Source: an uncultured Parolsenella sp.
Lineage (GTDB): Bacteria > Actinomycetota > Coriobacteriia > Coriobacteriales > Atopobiaceae
NCBI GenBank assembly: GCA_934668375.1
Contig: CAKUNF010000004.1
Location: forward strand, 1-64,000
Direction of reading: 5' to 3'
Length of the DNA stretch: 64,000 bases
Shown here one piece after another: positions 1-7,600 of this stretch. The notes under the pieces are model-generated. The model searched no databases. It was not told the DNA's origin and saw only the letters and a list, made by a program, of their open reading frames with translations. Positions within the stretch are counted from its first letter, which is position 1. Each line of letters starts with the position of its first letter. The position numbers were made by a program, and so were the translations under genes.

Positions 1-36
1 ACAAGAAAAGGCCTCGCCGGCGAACCGACGAGGCCT
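1..36 (-). terminator. Rho-independent terminator of the tRNA-Ser gene
   Basis: An 8-bp stem (AGGCCTCG at 9-16 with CGAGGCCT at 29-36) plus an inner CGG/CCG pairing closes on a CGAA tetraloop. Read on the minus strand it is followed by TTTCTTGT. It lies just after the minus-strand tRNA-Ser. Confidence 0.85.
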
Positions 37-45
37 GTGCTCTCA

Positions 46-136
46 TGGCGGAGGAGGAGAGATTCGAACTCTCGAGACGGACGAGCCGCCCAACGGTTTT
101 CAAGACCGCCGCATTCAACCGCTCTGCCACTCCTCC
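46..136 (-). tRNA. tRNA-Ser (anticodon TGA)
   Basis: On the minus strand the sequence folds as a class II tRNA with a GGAGGAG/CTCCTCC acceptor stem, a long variable arm, a T-loop containing GTTCGAATC and an encoded CCA (46-48). The anticodon loop CTTGAAA gives anticodon TGA (plus-strand 100-102), which reads UCN serine codons. Confidence 0.96.
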
Positions 137-242
137 AGCAAAACATAATTCTATCAGGCACTCCAAGTCCGTGCCCGCAACAACATCGCGCCAGTTTCAT
201 GTCCGTCAGCCTAAGCGTGGAGGAATTAGCCGAGCCGCGCAA

Positions 243-322
243 GCCGCCCCCAGCCTCCCTGGAGAGGGGCTTTGGGACATCGCGAAGCGATGTGTCCCCT
301 CGCCAGGGGGGCTGGGGGCGGC
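243..322. repeat. 80-nt snap-back element after the cupin gene
   Basis: Outer arms of 20 nt (243-262 and 303-322) are complementary at 19 of 20 positions. They enclose a GGGG/CCCC pair and a 7-bp perfect stem ACATCGC/GCGATGT (277-283, 287-293) around a GAA loop. No T-run follows in either direction, so it is not a standard terminator. It begins 19 nt beyond the cupin stop codon. It may be a REP-like element or an RNA 3'-end stabiliser. Confidence 0.75.
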
Positions 323-340
323 GTTACCGCGTGCCCTTGG

Positions 341-700
341 CTAGTACTCCGGATTGGGATCCTCCACCTTGTCTACCTCCTGGAACGGAGCGAGCGTGGA
401 GACCATCTTGACCGGCTTGTCATAGGGGTTGTTCACAAAGTGGACCTCGCCCGGACCGATGTGGATGAGGTCGCCCTCGCCAAGGGTATGGCAGATGCCG
501 TCGACCACAACGTCCACCTTGCCCTCGAGGATGAAGAAGTTCTCCTCCATGATGTTGTGGTGGTGGGCCTGGAAGTTCTGGCCCGGCTGGAACTGAACGA
601 GGGCGTAGTTCATGCGAGGGCCCTTCATGAGGTACTTGGGGCCCGAGTCGCCAAAGCGATACTCGAAGTCGTTCTCGTTGACGACAAACGTCTCTGCCAT
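341..700 (-). CDS. Small single-domain cupin protein of the AI-2 locus
   Basis: This 119-residue protein is one cupin barrel. Motif 1 runs from G40 through H46, H48 and E53 to G60, and motif 2 carries P83, G84, H87 and N91, so a metal site of the His-His-Glu-His type is intact. There is no signal peptide or membrane segment, so it is cytoplasmic. The start is preceded by AAGGAG. It lies 74 nt downstream of lsrK on the same strand and probably belongs to the lsrRK transcript. Small cupins act as isomerases, epimerases or dioxygenases. Because lsrG, the usual phospho-AI-2 isomerase gene, is absent here, this protein is a candidate to do that step. That role is inference; the fold assignment is firm. 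Confidence 0.85.
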   Translation of the reverse strand: MAETFVVNENDFEYRFGDSGPKYLMKGPRMNYALVQFQPGQNFQAHHHNIMEENFFILEGKVDVVVDGICHTLGEGDLIHIGPGEVHFVNNPYDKPVKMVSTLAPFQEVDKVEDPNPEY

Positions 701-774
701 GTCAATCTCCTTTGCTCCGCCCGCGTCTGCGGGCTGTTGCTATCTGTTGACCGCGCGACGCGCGGCTGCGATTC

Positions 775-2337
775 CTACAGGCCAGGCGCGCGCCACATGC
801 TCTTGGTGACGCCAGCCTCGCTCAGCTCGAACTGCTGCTTGTAGACCTTCTTCCAGGTCTGGTAGAGCTCCTCGTAGACGGCGGCGTTCTCGGGGTTCGG
901 CTCGTAGGTGGTGTCGTACTTGACGACGCGCGCCGCGCCCTCGGAAACGCTCGGGTAGATGCCCACGCCCGTGCCGGCGATGATGGCCGCGCCCAGGGCG
1001 GTGGCCTCCTTCACCACGGGAACCTTGACGCGCTTGCCTGTGACGTCGGCGACGATCTGGCTCCATAGCGGGCTCTTGGCAGCGCCGCCGCCAAACATGA
1101 GCTCCTCGGGCTCGTTGCCGGTGGCTTCGCGCACGAGCTCGATGTGGCCACGGACGAGCAGCGCCGTGTTCTCGAGAATGGCGCGGTAGAACGTGTACTT
1201 GTTGAACTTCTCGGGGTCGAGCTCAAAGTTCGTGAACGTGGGGGCGGCATGCGTCCAGTGGATGTAGTTCATCACGTCGCTGAAGCAGCAGAGCATGCCG
1301 TAGCTGCCGGCGGGGATGTCCTTTGCCTTCTCGTTCATGACGTCGTAGACGTCGCGGCCCTCGGCCTTTGCCTGCTCCTTCTCGGCTTGGCAGAAGCCGT
1401 CGCGGAACCAGCGCATGACGAGGCCCGGCTTAAAGGCGAGAGCCTCGTACTGCCAGACGCCCGGAGTGGCGTGACAGTTGACGCGCACGCGGCAGTCGGG
1501 GTCGGTGGCGGCGTTGTCGGTGTTGAACTCGTACTGCCAGAAGCTGCCGCCAAAGACGCCGGCCTGCCCGGGCAGGCACGCGCCGACGCCGATCATCCCG
1601 AGCTGGCAGTCGCCGCCGCCAACGATGACAGGCGTGCCCTCGGCAAGTCCGGTGTCCGCCGCGCCCTTGGCGCTCACGGTGCCGGCAAGCTCGCCGCTTT
1701 CCTTGACGGGACCAAAGATGTCGGTGCGCAGGCCGCAACGCTCGGCGATGGACGGATCCCAGTTGCGGGTCTCGAGGCTCATGATGCCGGTCGTAGACCC
1801 GTTCGAGGGCTCCACGGCCAGCTCGCCGGTGAGCTTGTAGATGAGCCAGTCGTTGAACATGCCGATGCGGGCGGTCTTCTCGTACACCTCGGGCATCTTG
1901 TTCTTGACCCACAGAAGGCGCGGCAGCGCGCCGAGTGCGTAGGTCTGGCCGCTCTCGCGGTACAGCTCGGCCTCAAGCTCGGGGTTCATCGCGATGAGCT
2001 CGCCGACCTCGTCGTTGGAGCGCGCATCGACGTTGGCGCAGGCCCAGATTTCGTTGCCGTCCTTGTCGTAGAGCAGGATGCCCTCGCGCATGCAGGTGGT
2101 CGAGACGGCTGCGATGTCGGTGGCGGCGATGCCGGTCTTGGCAAGGACCTCGCTCACGCAGGTGCGCGCAAGCTCCCAGTTCGTGACCCAGTCAAAGTCC
2201 ATGCTTCCAGGCCAGCGCGGGTCCTCGTTGTGGGTCCACTCCTTCTGGACGCAGCCAACCTGCTCGCCCTCCGTGGAGAAGATGACAGCGCGCACGCTGC
2301 CGGTTCCGGCGTCCATTGCCATGAGGTACTTTGCCAT
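775..2337 (-). CDS. lsrK: Autoinducer-2 kinase LsrK
   Basis: FGGY-family sugar kinase of about 520 residues. LsrK uses ATP to phosphorylate imported AI-2 (DPD), trapping it in the cell and making the inducer of LsrR. The N-terminus carries the phosphate-binding DAGTGS motif (residues 9-14). Stretches such as MREGI, ACANVDAR, PRLLWV, VKEATALG and the C-terminal WRAPGL match E. coli LsrK as I remember it, which separates it from xylulokinases and glycerol kinases. An ATG at 2346 directly abuts the AGGAG, whereas the ATG at 2337 is 9 nt from it, so 2337 is preferred. The gene starts just after lsrR and is probably co-transcribed and translationally coupled with it. Confidence 0.94.
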   Translation of the reverse strand: MAKYLMAMDAGTGSVRAVIFSTEGEQVGCVQKEWTHNEDPRWPGSMDFDWVTNWELARTCVSEVLAKTGIAATDIAAVSTTCMREGILLYDKDGNEIWACANVDARSNDEVGELIAMNPELEAELYRESGQTYALGALPRLLWVKNKMPEVYEKTARIGMFNDWLIYKLTGELAVEPSNGSTTGIMSLETRNWDPSIAERCGLRTDIFGPVKESGELAGTVSAKGAADTGLAEGTPVIVGGGDCQLGMIGVGACLPGQAGVFGGSFWQYEFNTDNAATDPDCRVRVNCHATPGVWQYEALAFKPGLVMRWFRDGFCQAEKEQAKAEGRDVYDVMNEKAKDIPAGSYGMLCCFSDVMNYIHWTHAAPTFTNFELDPEKFNKYTFYRAILENTALLVRGHIELVREATGNEPEELMFGGGAAKSPLWSQIVADVTGKRVKVPVVKEATALGAAIIAGTGVGIYPSVSEGAARVVKYDTTYEPNPENAAVYEELYQTWKKVYKQQFELSEAGVTKSMWRAPGL

Positions 2338-2349
2338 AGCATCCATCTC

Positions 2350-3309
2350 CTAGATCGAACTCTGGTACTCGATTACCGTGTTGTCGGCGGAGTCCGCATA
2401 TGCGAGAAGCCCCCGTGCCGTGACCTCGTCGGTGACGAGTACGTTGAGATACCCATGCGTGAGAACGGCGTGCATTGCGGGGATCTTCTCGGACCCGCCG
2501 GCAACGCCCACCACGTTCCTCATTCCTTGGAGCGTGTTGAGGCTCGTGCTGACGATGCGGTCCTCGATGTCGGTGCCAACGGGGTCGCCGTTCTTGTCGA
2601 TGAAGTGGTTGAGCACGTCTCCCACGGCCCCCTGCATCTTGAGCAGGGCAAAGTCCGTCTTGCTCAAGATGCCGTTGCGAATGATCGTGGCCTCCTCGTC
2701 CATGCTGCCGATGCCCACAACCGTCATGTCGGCGTGGCTCGTCATGCGGTAGACGTCCTGGATGGCGGGCTCGCGGAGCAGTGCGTCACGAAGGCTCGGG
2801 GAGGAGAGGATGAGCGGGGAGGGCGTGAGGTAGAGGTGCATGGCGAACACCTCTGAGCTCACCTTGGGCAGGTAGTAGCTCACGCCTCCCGTGAGGCTTG
2901 TCACGTTGATGTCCGAGTGGCGCGTCGTGGCCAGGTTGTCGAGCACGCGGCCCGTCATGTCGCCGTAGCCGATGTTGAGAAAGCCGTCTGCGCGCAGGTG
3001 GTCCGCCACATACATGGACGCGGCGCGGGCGATGCTGTCGATGAGGTCCGACTTATGGGCCGGCGTGGGCACGATGAACGCGTCGTGCAGGCCGAACTTG
3101 TTCACGAGCTCGCGCTCGACCTCCATGCGCTCCTGGTCGTTTTGGCGGAAGAGGAAGCGGATGATGCCCTCGCTGCGTGCTTCGTCCAGCAGGCGGATGA
3201 CCTTGCCCCGGGAGACGCCCATGAGCGCGGAGATCTGCTGCTGGGTGTAGTTCTCCATGTAGTAGAGCCACGTGGCCTTCAGCATGAGCTGGTACTCTTC
3301 GTCGGTCAT
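2350..3309 (-). CDS. lsrR: LsrR-type transcriptional repressor (SorC family)
   Basis: This 319-residue SorC/DeoR-type regulator has an N-terminal helix-turn-helix (about residues 20-45, around QQQISALMGVSRGKV). A long C-terminal sugar-phosphate-binding domain follows, with the NIGYGD and SLTGG motifs typical of the family. In enterobacteria LsrR represses lsr genes until phospho-AI-2 binds. Here it sits between lsrK and the divergent lsrACDBF operon, the same order as in E. coli, and a GGAGG-like site precedes its ATG. A palindrome overlapping its own -35 region suggests autoregulation. Family assignment is certain; the phospho-AI-2 ligand is inferred from context. Confidence 0.92.
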   Translation of the reverse strand: MTDEEYQLMLKATWLYYMENYTQQQISALMGVSRGKVIRLLDEARSEGIIRFLFRQNDQERMEVERELVNKFGLHDAFIVPTPAHKSDLIDSIARAASMYVADHLRADGFLNIGYGDMTGRVLDNLATTRHSDINVTSLTGGVSYYLPKVSSEVFAMHLYLTPSPLILSSPSLRDALLREPAIQDVYRMTSHADMTVVGIGSMDEEATIIRNGILSKTDFALLKMQGAVGDVLNHFIDKNGDPVGTDIEDRIVSTSLNTLQGMRNVVGVAGGSEKIPAMHAVLTHGYLNVLVTDEVTARGLLAYADSADNTVIEYQSSI

Positions 3310-3848
3310 GTCTTGCCTCCGTCCTTTGTCCGAGGGGCTTGCATCTGTCGGACACCTCGAAGCTTAGATAAGTGTCCTGTAATTATATGTCGCTTTTGTT
3401 TGTTAGACGAACAGATGTCAGCTTCACGAACAAAAGTCTGAGTTAGCTATACAGCGACCAAAATGGGGTGTCAATCTTGCTGGGGCGAGAATCCCGCGAG
3501 GGGTCGTTTGGGCTAGGCGAGTGCGCTCGTATTTGTTTCAGATTGGGAAACACGCACGTAAACGTTGGTGGATTTAACCGTGCGCAAGCAAATAGTCCCT
3601 TAAATCACCGCATCCATTCTTGTGCTGCGCATATTGTCAGGGATTTTGACTCGATTTCAATAGGGCCAAGATGGTGCGGTTGGAATCTGAACAATCGTCC
3701 GTGTCGCGTGCAAATTACCGTCCGCGTGCCAATTGCTACCGTTCGCTCTACGCGTGGCGCGACCCCCCAAGCTCAATGGATACCTTGGAATCGAAATCGA
3801 CTGATTAGTCGTGTGCATGTTCATTTGTCTCAAGGGGAGGGGAATCGA
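3310..3848. promoter_or_regulatory. Divergent lsrR/lsrA control region (539 bp, no gene)
   Basis: This AT-richer stretch separates lsrR from lsrA. It holds a minus-strand -10 hexamer TATAAT (3382-3387) for lsrR and the palindrome at 3401-3413. Plus-strand TATACA (3448-3453) is a weak -10 candidate for lsrA, which would give a leader of about 390 nt. The frame of lsrA stays open for 127 codons upstream, but codon use there is unlike the gene and there is no ribosome site, so it is read as untranslated leader. A small inverted repeat GTTTC/GAAAC lies near 3535-3551. No tRNA or riboswitch was recognised. Confidence 0.7.
3401..3413. promoter_or_regulatory. Candidate LsrR operator
   Basis: TGTTAGACGAACA is an imperfect palindrome matching its reverse complement at 10 of 12 non-central positions. 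It overlaps the expected -35 position of the lsrR promoter. A further GAACAAAAG copy at 3428-3436 mirrors CTTTTGTT at 3393-3400, so a second half-site arrangement may exist. The location fits a repressor controlling both directions; binding itself is inferred. Confidence 0.5.
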
Positions 3849-5435
3849 ATGACCAACGAGACCCAGTCGTCGCCCGCAGCGGGCAGCGCCGACGCCCTCC
3901 GTGAGGTTGTCGAGGGCATCCAGGGCCGCAACAAGCTCCTGTCCGTCCACGACATCTATAAGTCGTTCGGAACGAACGCGGTCCTCAAGGGCATTAGCCT
4001 CGAGGTCGACCACGGAGAGGTGCTTGCCCTCATCGGCGGCAACGGAGCCGGTAAGTCCACGCTCATGAAGATCATCATGGGCATCTACTCTGCGGACAGC
4101 GGCGACGTCATCATCGATGGCGACAAGGTGGACATCTCGAATCCGAAGGCCGCCCTCGCGCACAGCATCTATATGGTTCCGCAGGAGCCCATGCTGTTCC
4201 CGAACATGACCGTTCGCGAGAACATCACCATCGGCTTCGAGGAGAAGGCCAACGTCCTCAACGAGCGCCTTGAGAAGGTCATGGGCCAGACCGGCTGGCA
4301 CATGGACCTCGAGCGCAAGGCCATGACGCTGTCCATCGCCGAGCAGGGCATGGTCGAGATTCTGCGCGGCCTCATGCGCAATCCCGAGGTGCTCATCCTC
4401 GACGAGCCCACCTCCGCCCTCACGTTCGATGAGGTCCAGAGCCTGTTCAACTGTGTGCGCGAGCTGCAGAAGCAGAACATCGGCATCATCTACATCACGC
4501 ACCGCCTGGCCGAGGTCTTCGAGCTCGCCACGAGCGTCGCCATCCTGCGCGACGGCATCGTCGCCATGCAGGGCAACGTCAAGGACTTCAAGCGCGAGGA
4601 CCTCGTTCGCGGCCTGCTCCCGCCGGATGCCTCCAACATCCGCTCCGACGCCGCGGCGACCGCCCGCGCCATCGACTATGACGCCGCGCCCGTCCTCGAG
4701 CTCCAGGGTTTCTCCGGCTACGGCTTCAAGGACGTTGACCTCAAGGTCTATCCCGGTGAGATTGTGGGCATGGCAGGCGTCGTGGGTGCCGGCCGCACCG
4801 AGATGGCAACGACCATCTTTGGCATGGAGAAGCCGCTTGGCGGCAAGGTCCTGCTCGACGGCAAGGACATCACGGGCAAGGGTACGGCGGACGTCATCAA
4901 CGCGGGCATCAACTACGTGCCCGAGGACCGCTTTGCCGACGCCCTTTTCCGCATCCGCGATGTCTCCGAGAACACGACGAGCTCGCTTCTGTGTGGCAAG
5001 CGCCTGGGCAGTTTCCTCCTCAACTTCAAGAAGGAGGAAGAGATCTCCCAGCAGTACGTGAACGACTTCCGCACGAAGGTCACGGGCCTTGACCAGGAGG
5101 TCGGCGGCCTGTCCGGCGGCAACCAGCAGAAGATCATCATCGGCCGCATCTTTGCCTCCGAGCCGCGTCTTGTCATCCTCGACGAGCCCACGCGTGGCAT
5201 CGATGCCGCAGCCCGTGGCGATGTCTACGCCGTGCTCAACAAGCTCCGCGAGTCCGGCGTCTCCATCTTGCTCATCTCCTCCGACATGGAGGAGGTCGTC
5301 GAGCTTGCCGACCGTGCGGTGGTCATGTTCCAGGGCCGCATCAACAGCGAGTTCAAGAAGGGCGACATCACGCAGGACAACCTCATGTCCGCGGCGTTTG
5401 GCGTCACAAGTGACAAGGGGGCGGTGTCGGCATGA
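3849..5435 (+). CDS. lsrA: AI-2 ABC transporter ATP-binding protein LsrA
   Basis: This 528-residue protein contains two fused ABC ATPase domains, as in the sugar-importer (RbsA/LsrA) subclass. Domain 1 has Walker A GGNGAGKST (residues 63-71), a signature starting LSIAEQ, and LILDEPTSA. Domain 2 has a degenerate Walker A (VVGAGRTEM), signature LSGGNQQK and VILDEPTRG, the usual asymmetry of this subclass. It powers AI-2 import through LsrC and LsrD at the inner face of the membrane. The ATG at 3849 is chosen because AAGGGGAGGGG precedes it; about 28 residues lie before the first ABC domain. It is the first gene of lsrA-lsrC-lsrD-lsrB-lsrF. Confidence 0.94.
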   Translation: MTNETQSSPAAGSADALREVVEGIQGRNKLLSVHDIYKSFGTNAVLKGISLEVDHGEVLALIGGNGAGKSTLMKIIMGIYSADSGDVIIDGDKVDISNPKAALAHSIYMVPQEPMLFPNMTVRENITIGFEEKANVLNERLEKVMGQTGWHMDLERKAMTLSIAEQGMVEILRGLMRNPEVLILDEPTSALTFDEVQSLFNCVRELQKQNIGIIYITHRLAEVFELATSVAILRDGIVAMQGNVKDFKREDLVRGLLPPDASNIRSDAAATARAIDYDAAPVLELQGFSGYGFKDVDLKVYPGEIVGMAGVVGAGRTEMATTIFGMEKPLGGKVLLDGKDITGKGTADVINAGINYVPEDRFADALFRIRDVSENTTSSLLCGKRLGSFLLNFKKEEEISQQYVNDFRTKVTGLDQEVGGLSGGNQQKIIIGRIFASEPRLVILDEPTRGIDAAARGDVYAVLNKLRESGVSILLISSDMEEVVELADRAVVMFQGRINSEFKKGDITQDNLMSAAFGVTSDKGAVSA

Positions 5436-5497
5436 GCCTAGACCGCCAGTTGGTTGGAATGTCTCTGTCAGGCAACGATGTGAGGGAAGGGGTGTAA
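5432..5497 (+). CDS. Possible 21-residue peptide between lsrA and lsrC
   Basis: An ATG overlaps the lsrA stop codon (ATGA at 5432-5435) and opens a frame of 21 codons ending in TAA at 5495-5497, three bases before the lsrC ATG. It fills the lsrA-lsrC gap exactly and would be translated by coupling, carrying ribosomes to lsrC. It has no recognisable domain. It may be only a coupling device or chance; real expression is unproven. Confidence 0.3.
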   Translation: MSLDRQLVGMSLSGNDVREGV

Positions 5498-5500
5498 TCG

Positions 5501-6535
5501 ATGGAGAAGGTCAAGAAGCTTCTCAAGGCGCGCGAGCTCACGAGCCTGGTCTTCCTCATTGCGCTGTTCGTCATCGTTGGCGTGATGAACCCGATGTTCC
5601 TCGATCCGTCCAACGTCTCCGCGTGCTTCAACTCGTCCGTCGTCTACACGCTCGTCGCAGTTGGAATGGCCTTCGTGCTGTTCATTGGTGAGATCGACGT
5701 CTCGGTTGGCGCAAACCTCGGCCTCACGGCCGCTGTCGTGGGCACGATGCTTCGCGATGGCCAGTCGCTCGTGCTCGCTATCATCGTCGCCATCGTCATT
5801 GGCATCGTGATCGGCCTCATCAACGGCTGGGGCGTGTGCGTCATGGGTGCCCCGTCGCTCATCTTCACGCTTGGCGTCAACGGCATCCTGCGCGGTCTCA
5901 TCTACCTGTACACGAACGGCGCATGGGTCGAGAACCTCCCCAAGGCGTTCAAGGACTTCGCCTCGGTGAACCTCGTCGGATCCGTGTCGGTGTACTACTG
6001 CTGCATCATCGCGCTCGTCATCGTCATCCACCTCGTGCTCACCCGCACGCGCCAGGGTCGCTACTTTGTGGCCGTTGGTGACAACGCCCAGGGCGCCACG
6101 CTCGTCGGCCTGCCCACGTTCAAGACCAAGATGCTCGCCTACGTCATCTGCGCGGTCATGGCCTCCATCGGCGGCGTCATCTTCTGCAGCCGCATCGGCT
6201 TCGTCACCCCGATGAGCGGCAACGGCTACGAGATGAAGGCCATCGCAGCCTGCGTTCTCGGCGGCATCTCGCTCGCCGGCGGCGTCGGCTCCGTGATCGG
6301 CTCCGCCATTGGCGCCGTCATCATGTCCTCCATCAGCTACCTGCTCGTGTTCATGGGCTTCTCCTCCAACTACGACAACGCCATCACGGGCATCATCCTG
6401 CTCGTCATCGTCGTCATCGACGCCGTGATTCAGCACCGTAGCCTCGTCAAGAACAAGCATGATCGCCTGCTGGCCCGCGTCTCCCAGGATGCCCCGGCCC
6501 CCAGCGTCCAGGCCGAGAAAGGCGGTGAGGCGTAA
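5501..6535 (+). CDS. lsrC: AI-2 ABC transporter permease LsrC
   Basis: This 344-residue inner-membrane permease of the BPD_transp_2 (RbsC-like) family has about nine hydrophobic segments. The family's conserved GEIDVSVG loop follows the second or third segment. It forms the AI-2 channel together with LsrD. The start is preceded by GAGGGAAGGGG. Its stop overlaps the lsrD start by one base (TAATG). The tail after the last membrane segment is hydrophilic and about 35 residues long. Ribose and other sugar permeases are close relatives; assignment to AI-2 rests on the neighbours LsrA, LsrB, LsrK and LsrF. Confidence 0.9.
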   Translation: MEKVKKLLKARELTSLVFLIALFVIVGVMNPMFLDPSNVSACFNSSVVYTLVAVGMAFVLFIGEIDVSVGANLGLTAAVVGTMLRDGQSLVLAIIVAIVIGIVIGLINGWGVCVMGAPSLIFTLGVNGILRGLIYLYTNGAWVENLPKAFKDFASVNLVGSVSVYYCCIIALVIVIHLVLTRTRQGRYFVAVGDNAQGATLVGLPTFKTKMLAYVICAVMASIGGVIFCSRIGFVTPMSGNGYEMKAIAACVLGGISLAGGVGSVIGSAIGAVIMSSISYLLVFMGFSSNYDNAITGIILLVIVVIDAVIQHRSLVKNKHDRLLARVSQDAPAPSVQAEKGGEA

Positions 6536-7575
6536 TGGATAAGGTCAAGAAGCTCCTCTCGAGGGGCCAGGCAAGCTGGAACCTCATCCTCATTGCCCTG
6601 CTCGTCCTCGAGTTCGTGATCTTTGGCGCTGCCAACCCCAAGTTCCTGCGTCCCCAGCTGCTCTTCACCGCGGTGAATGACAACCTCGCCGTGTTCATGC
6701 TGGCCCTGTTCGTCACGCTTGTCATGTGCACCGGCGGCATCGACATCCAGGTCGCCTCGCTCGTTGGCCTCACGTCGATCATCATCGGCGTGGCGTGGCA
6801 AGACTTCGGCTTCTCCATCTGGGGCGCCTGCGCCCTGGCAACCGTTGTGGTCTGCCTGTGCGGCGCGCTCTCGGGCTTCTTTATCGCCTACTGCAGGGTG
6901 CAGGCGATGGTCATCACCCTGGGCGGCAGCTTCCTGTACTCCGGCCTCGCCCTGCTCGTCTCCACGCTCTCCAGCACCGCTTCCTATGAGTCCATCTCCG
7001 GCTTCCCGGACGACTTCAAGTTCATCGCGAACTACCAGATCGGCGGCGTGATTCCGTTCCAGATCCTCATCTACGCCGTCATGCTCGTCGTGGCGTTTAT
7101 CCTGCTCCACAAGACCAAGTACGGCCGCAAGATCATCCTCACCGGCGTAAATCAGTCGGCTGCCGAATATTCCGGCATCAACACCCGTCGAGTGATAATG
7201 TCCACTTACGTCCTGAGCGCACTTGCGGCCGCAATCGCCGGCATCGTGCTCACGGCGTACCTGGGGACCGCAAAGTCCGACCTCGGTGGCGACCTCACGA
7301 TGGACATCATCACGGCCGTCGTCCTTGGTGGCACGCTCTCCACGGGTGGCAAGGGCTCGGTCATCGGTACGGCGCTTGCGTCTCTCGCCATTGCGCTGCT
7401 CCGCTTTGGTCTTCCCCTGTGCTTCAAGATCGGCACCCAGTATCTGGATATCCCGGTGGGCATCCTGCTCGTCGCGGTTATCGTCGGGCGTTCTGCAGCG
7501 ACCAATACGGGAATCGTCCCGTGGCTGCGCTCGCTGTTCGCAAGGAAGGGTAGTTCTAAGGCAAGTGCCCAGTAA
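6535..7575 (+). CDS. lsrD: AI-2 ABC transporter permease LsrD
   Basis: The second RbsC-like permease (346 residues) pairs with LsrC as a heterodimer. The N-terminus repeats the LsrC pattern (DKVKKLL then a hydrophobic run), and the conserved loop is GGIDIQVA in place of the LsrC version. About nine membrane segments are visible. It starts inside the lsrC stop codon, so translation is coupled. The C-terminal tail is short and basic. As with LsrC, the fold is certain and substrate specificity is inferred from the locus. Confidence 0.9.
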   Translation: MDKVKKLLSRGQASWNLILIALLVLEFVIFGAANPKFLRPQLLFTAVNDNLAVFMLALFVTLVMCTGGIDIQVASLVGLTSIIIGVAWQDFGFSIWGACALATVVVCLCGALSGFFIAYCRVQAMVITLGGSFLYSGLALLVSTLSSTASYESISGFPDDFKFIANYQIGGVIPFQILIYAVMLVVAFILLHKTKYGRKIILTGVNQSAAEYSGINTRRVIMSTYVLSALAAAIAGIVLTAYLGTAKSDLGGDLTMDIITAVVLGGTLSTGGKGSVIGTALASLAIALLRFGLPLCFKIGTQYLDIPVGILLVAVIVGRSAATNTGIVPWLRSLFARKGSSKASAQ

Positions 7576-7600
7576 GGGGCAAAGAAAAGGGAGGTTCGTT

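Noticed and set aside
3468..3848. 127-codon in-frame extension upstream of lsrA
   Set aside because: AT-richer, odd codon use, no ribosome site, no family similarity, and a strong ribosome site stands before ATG 3849.
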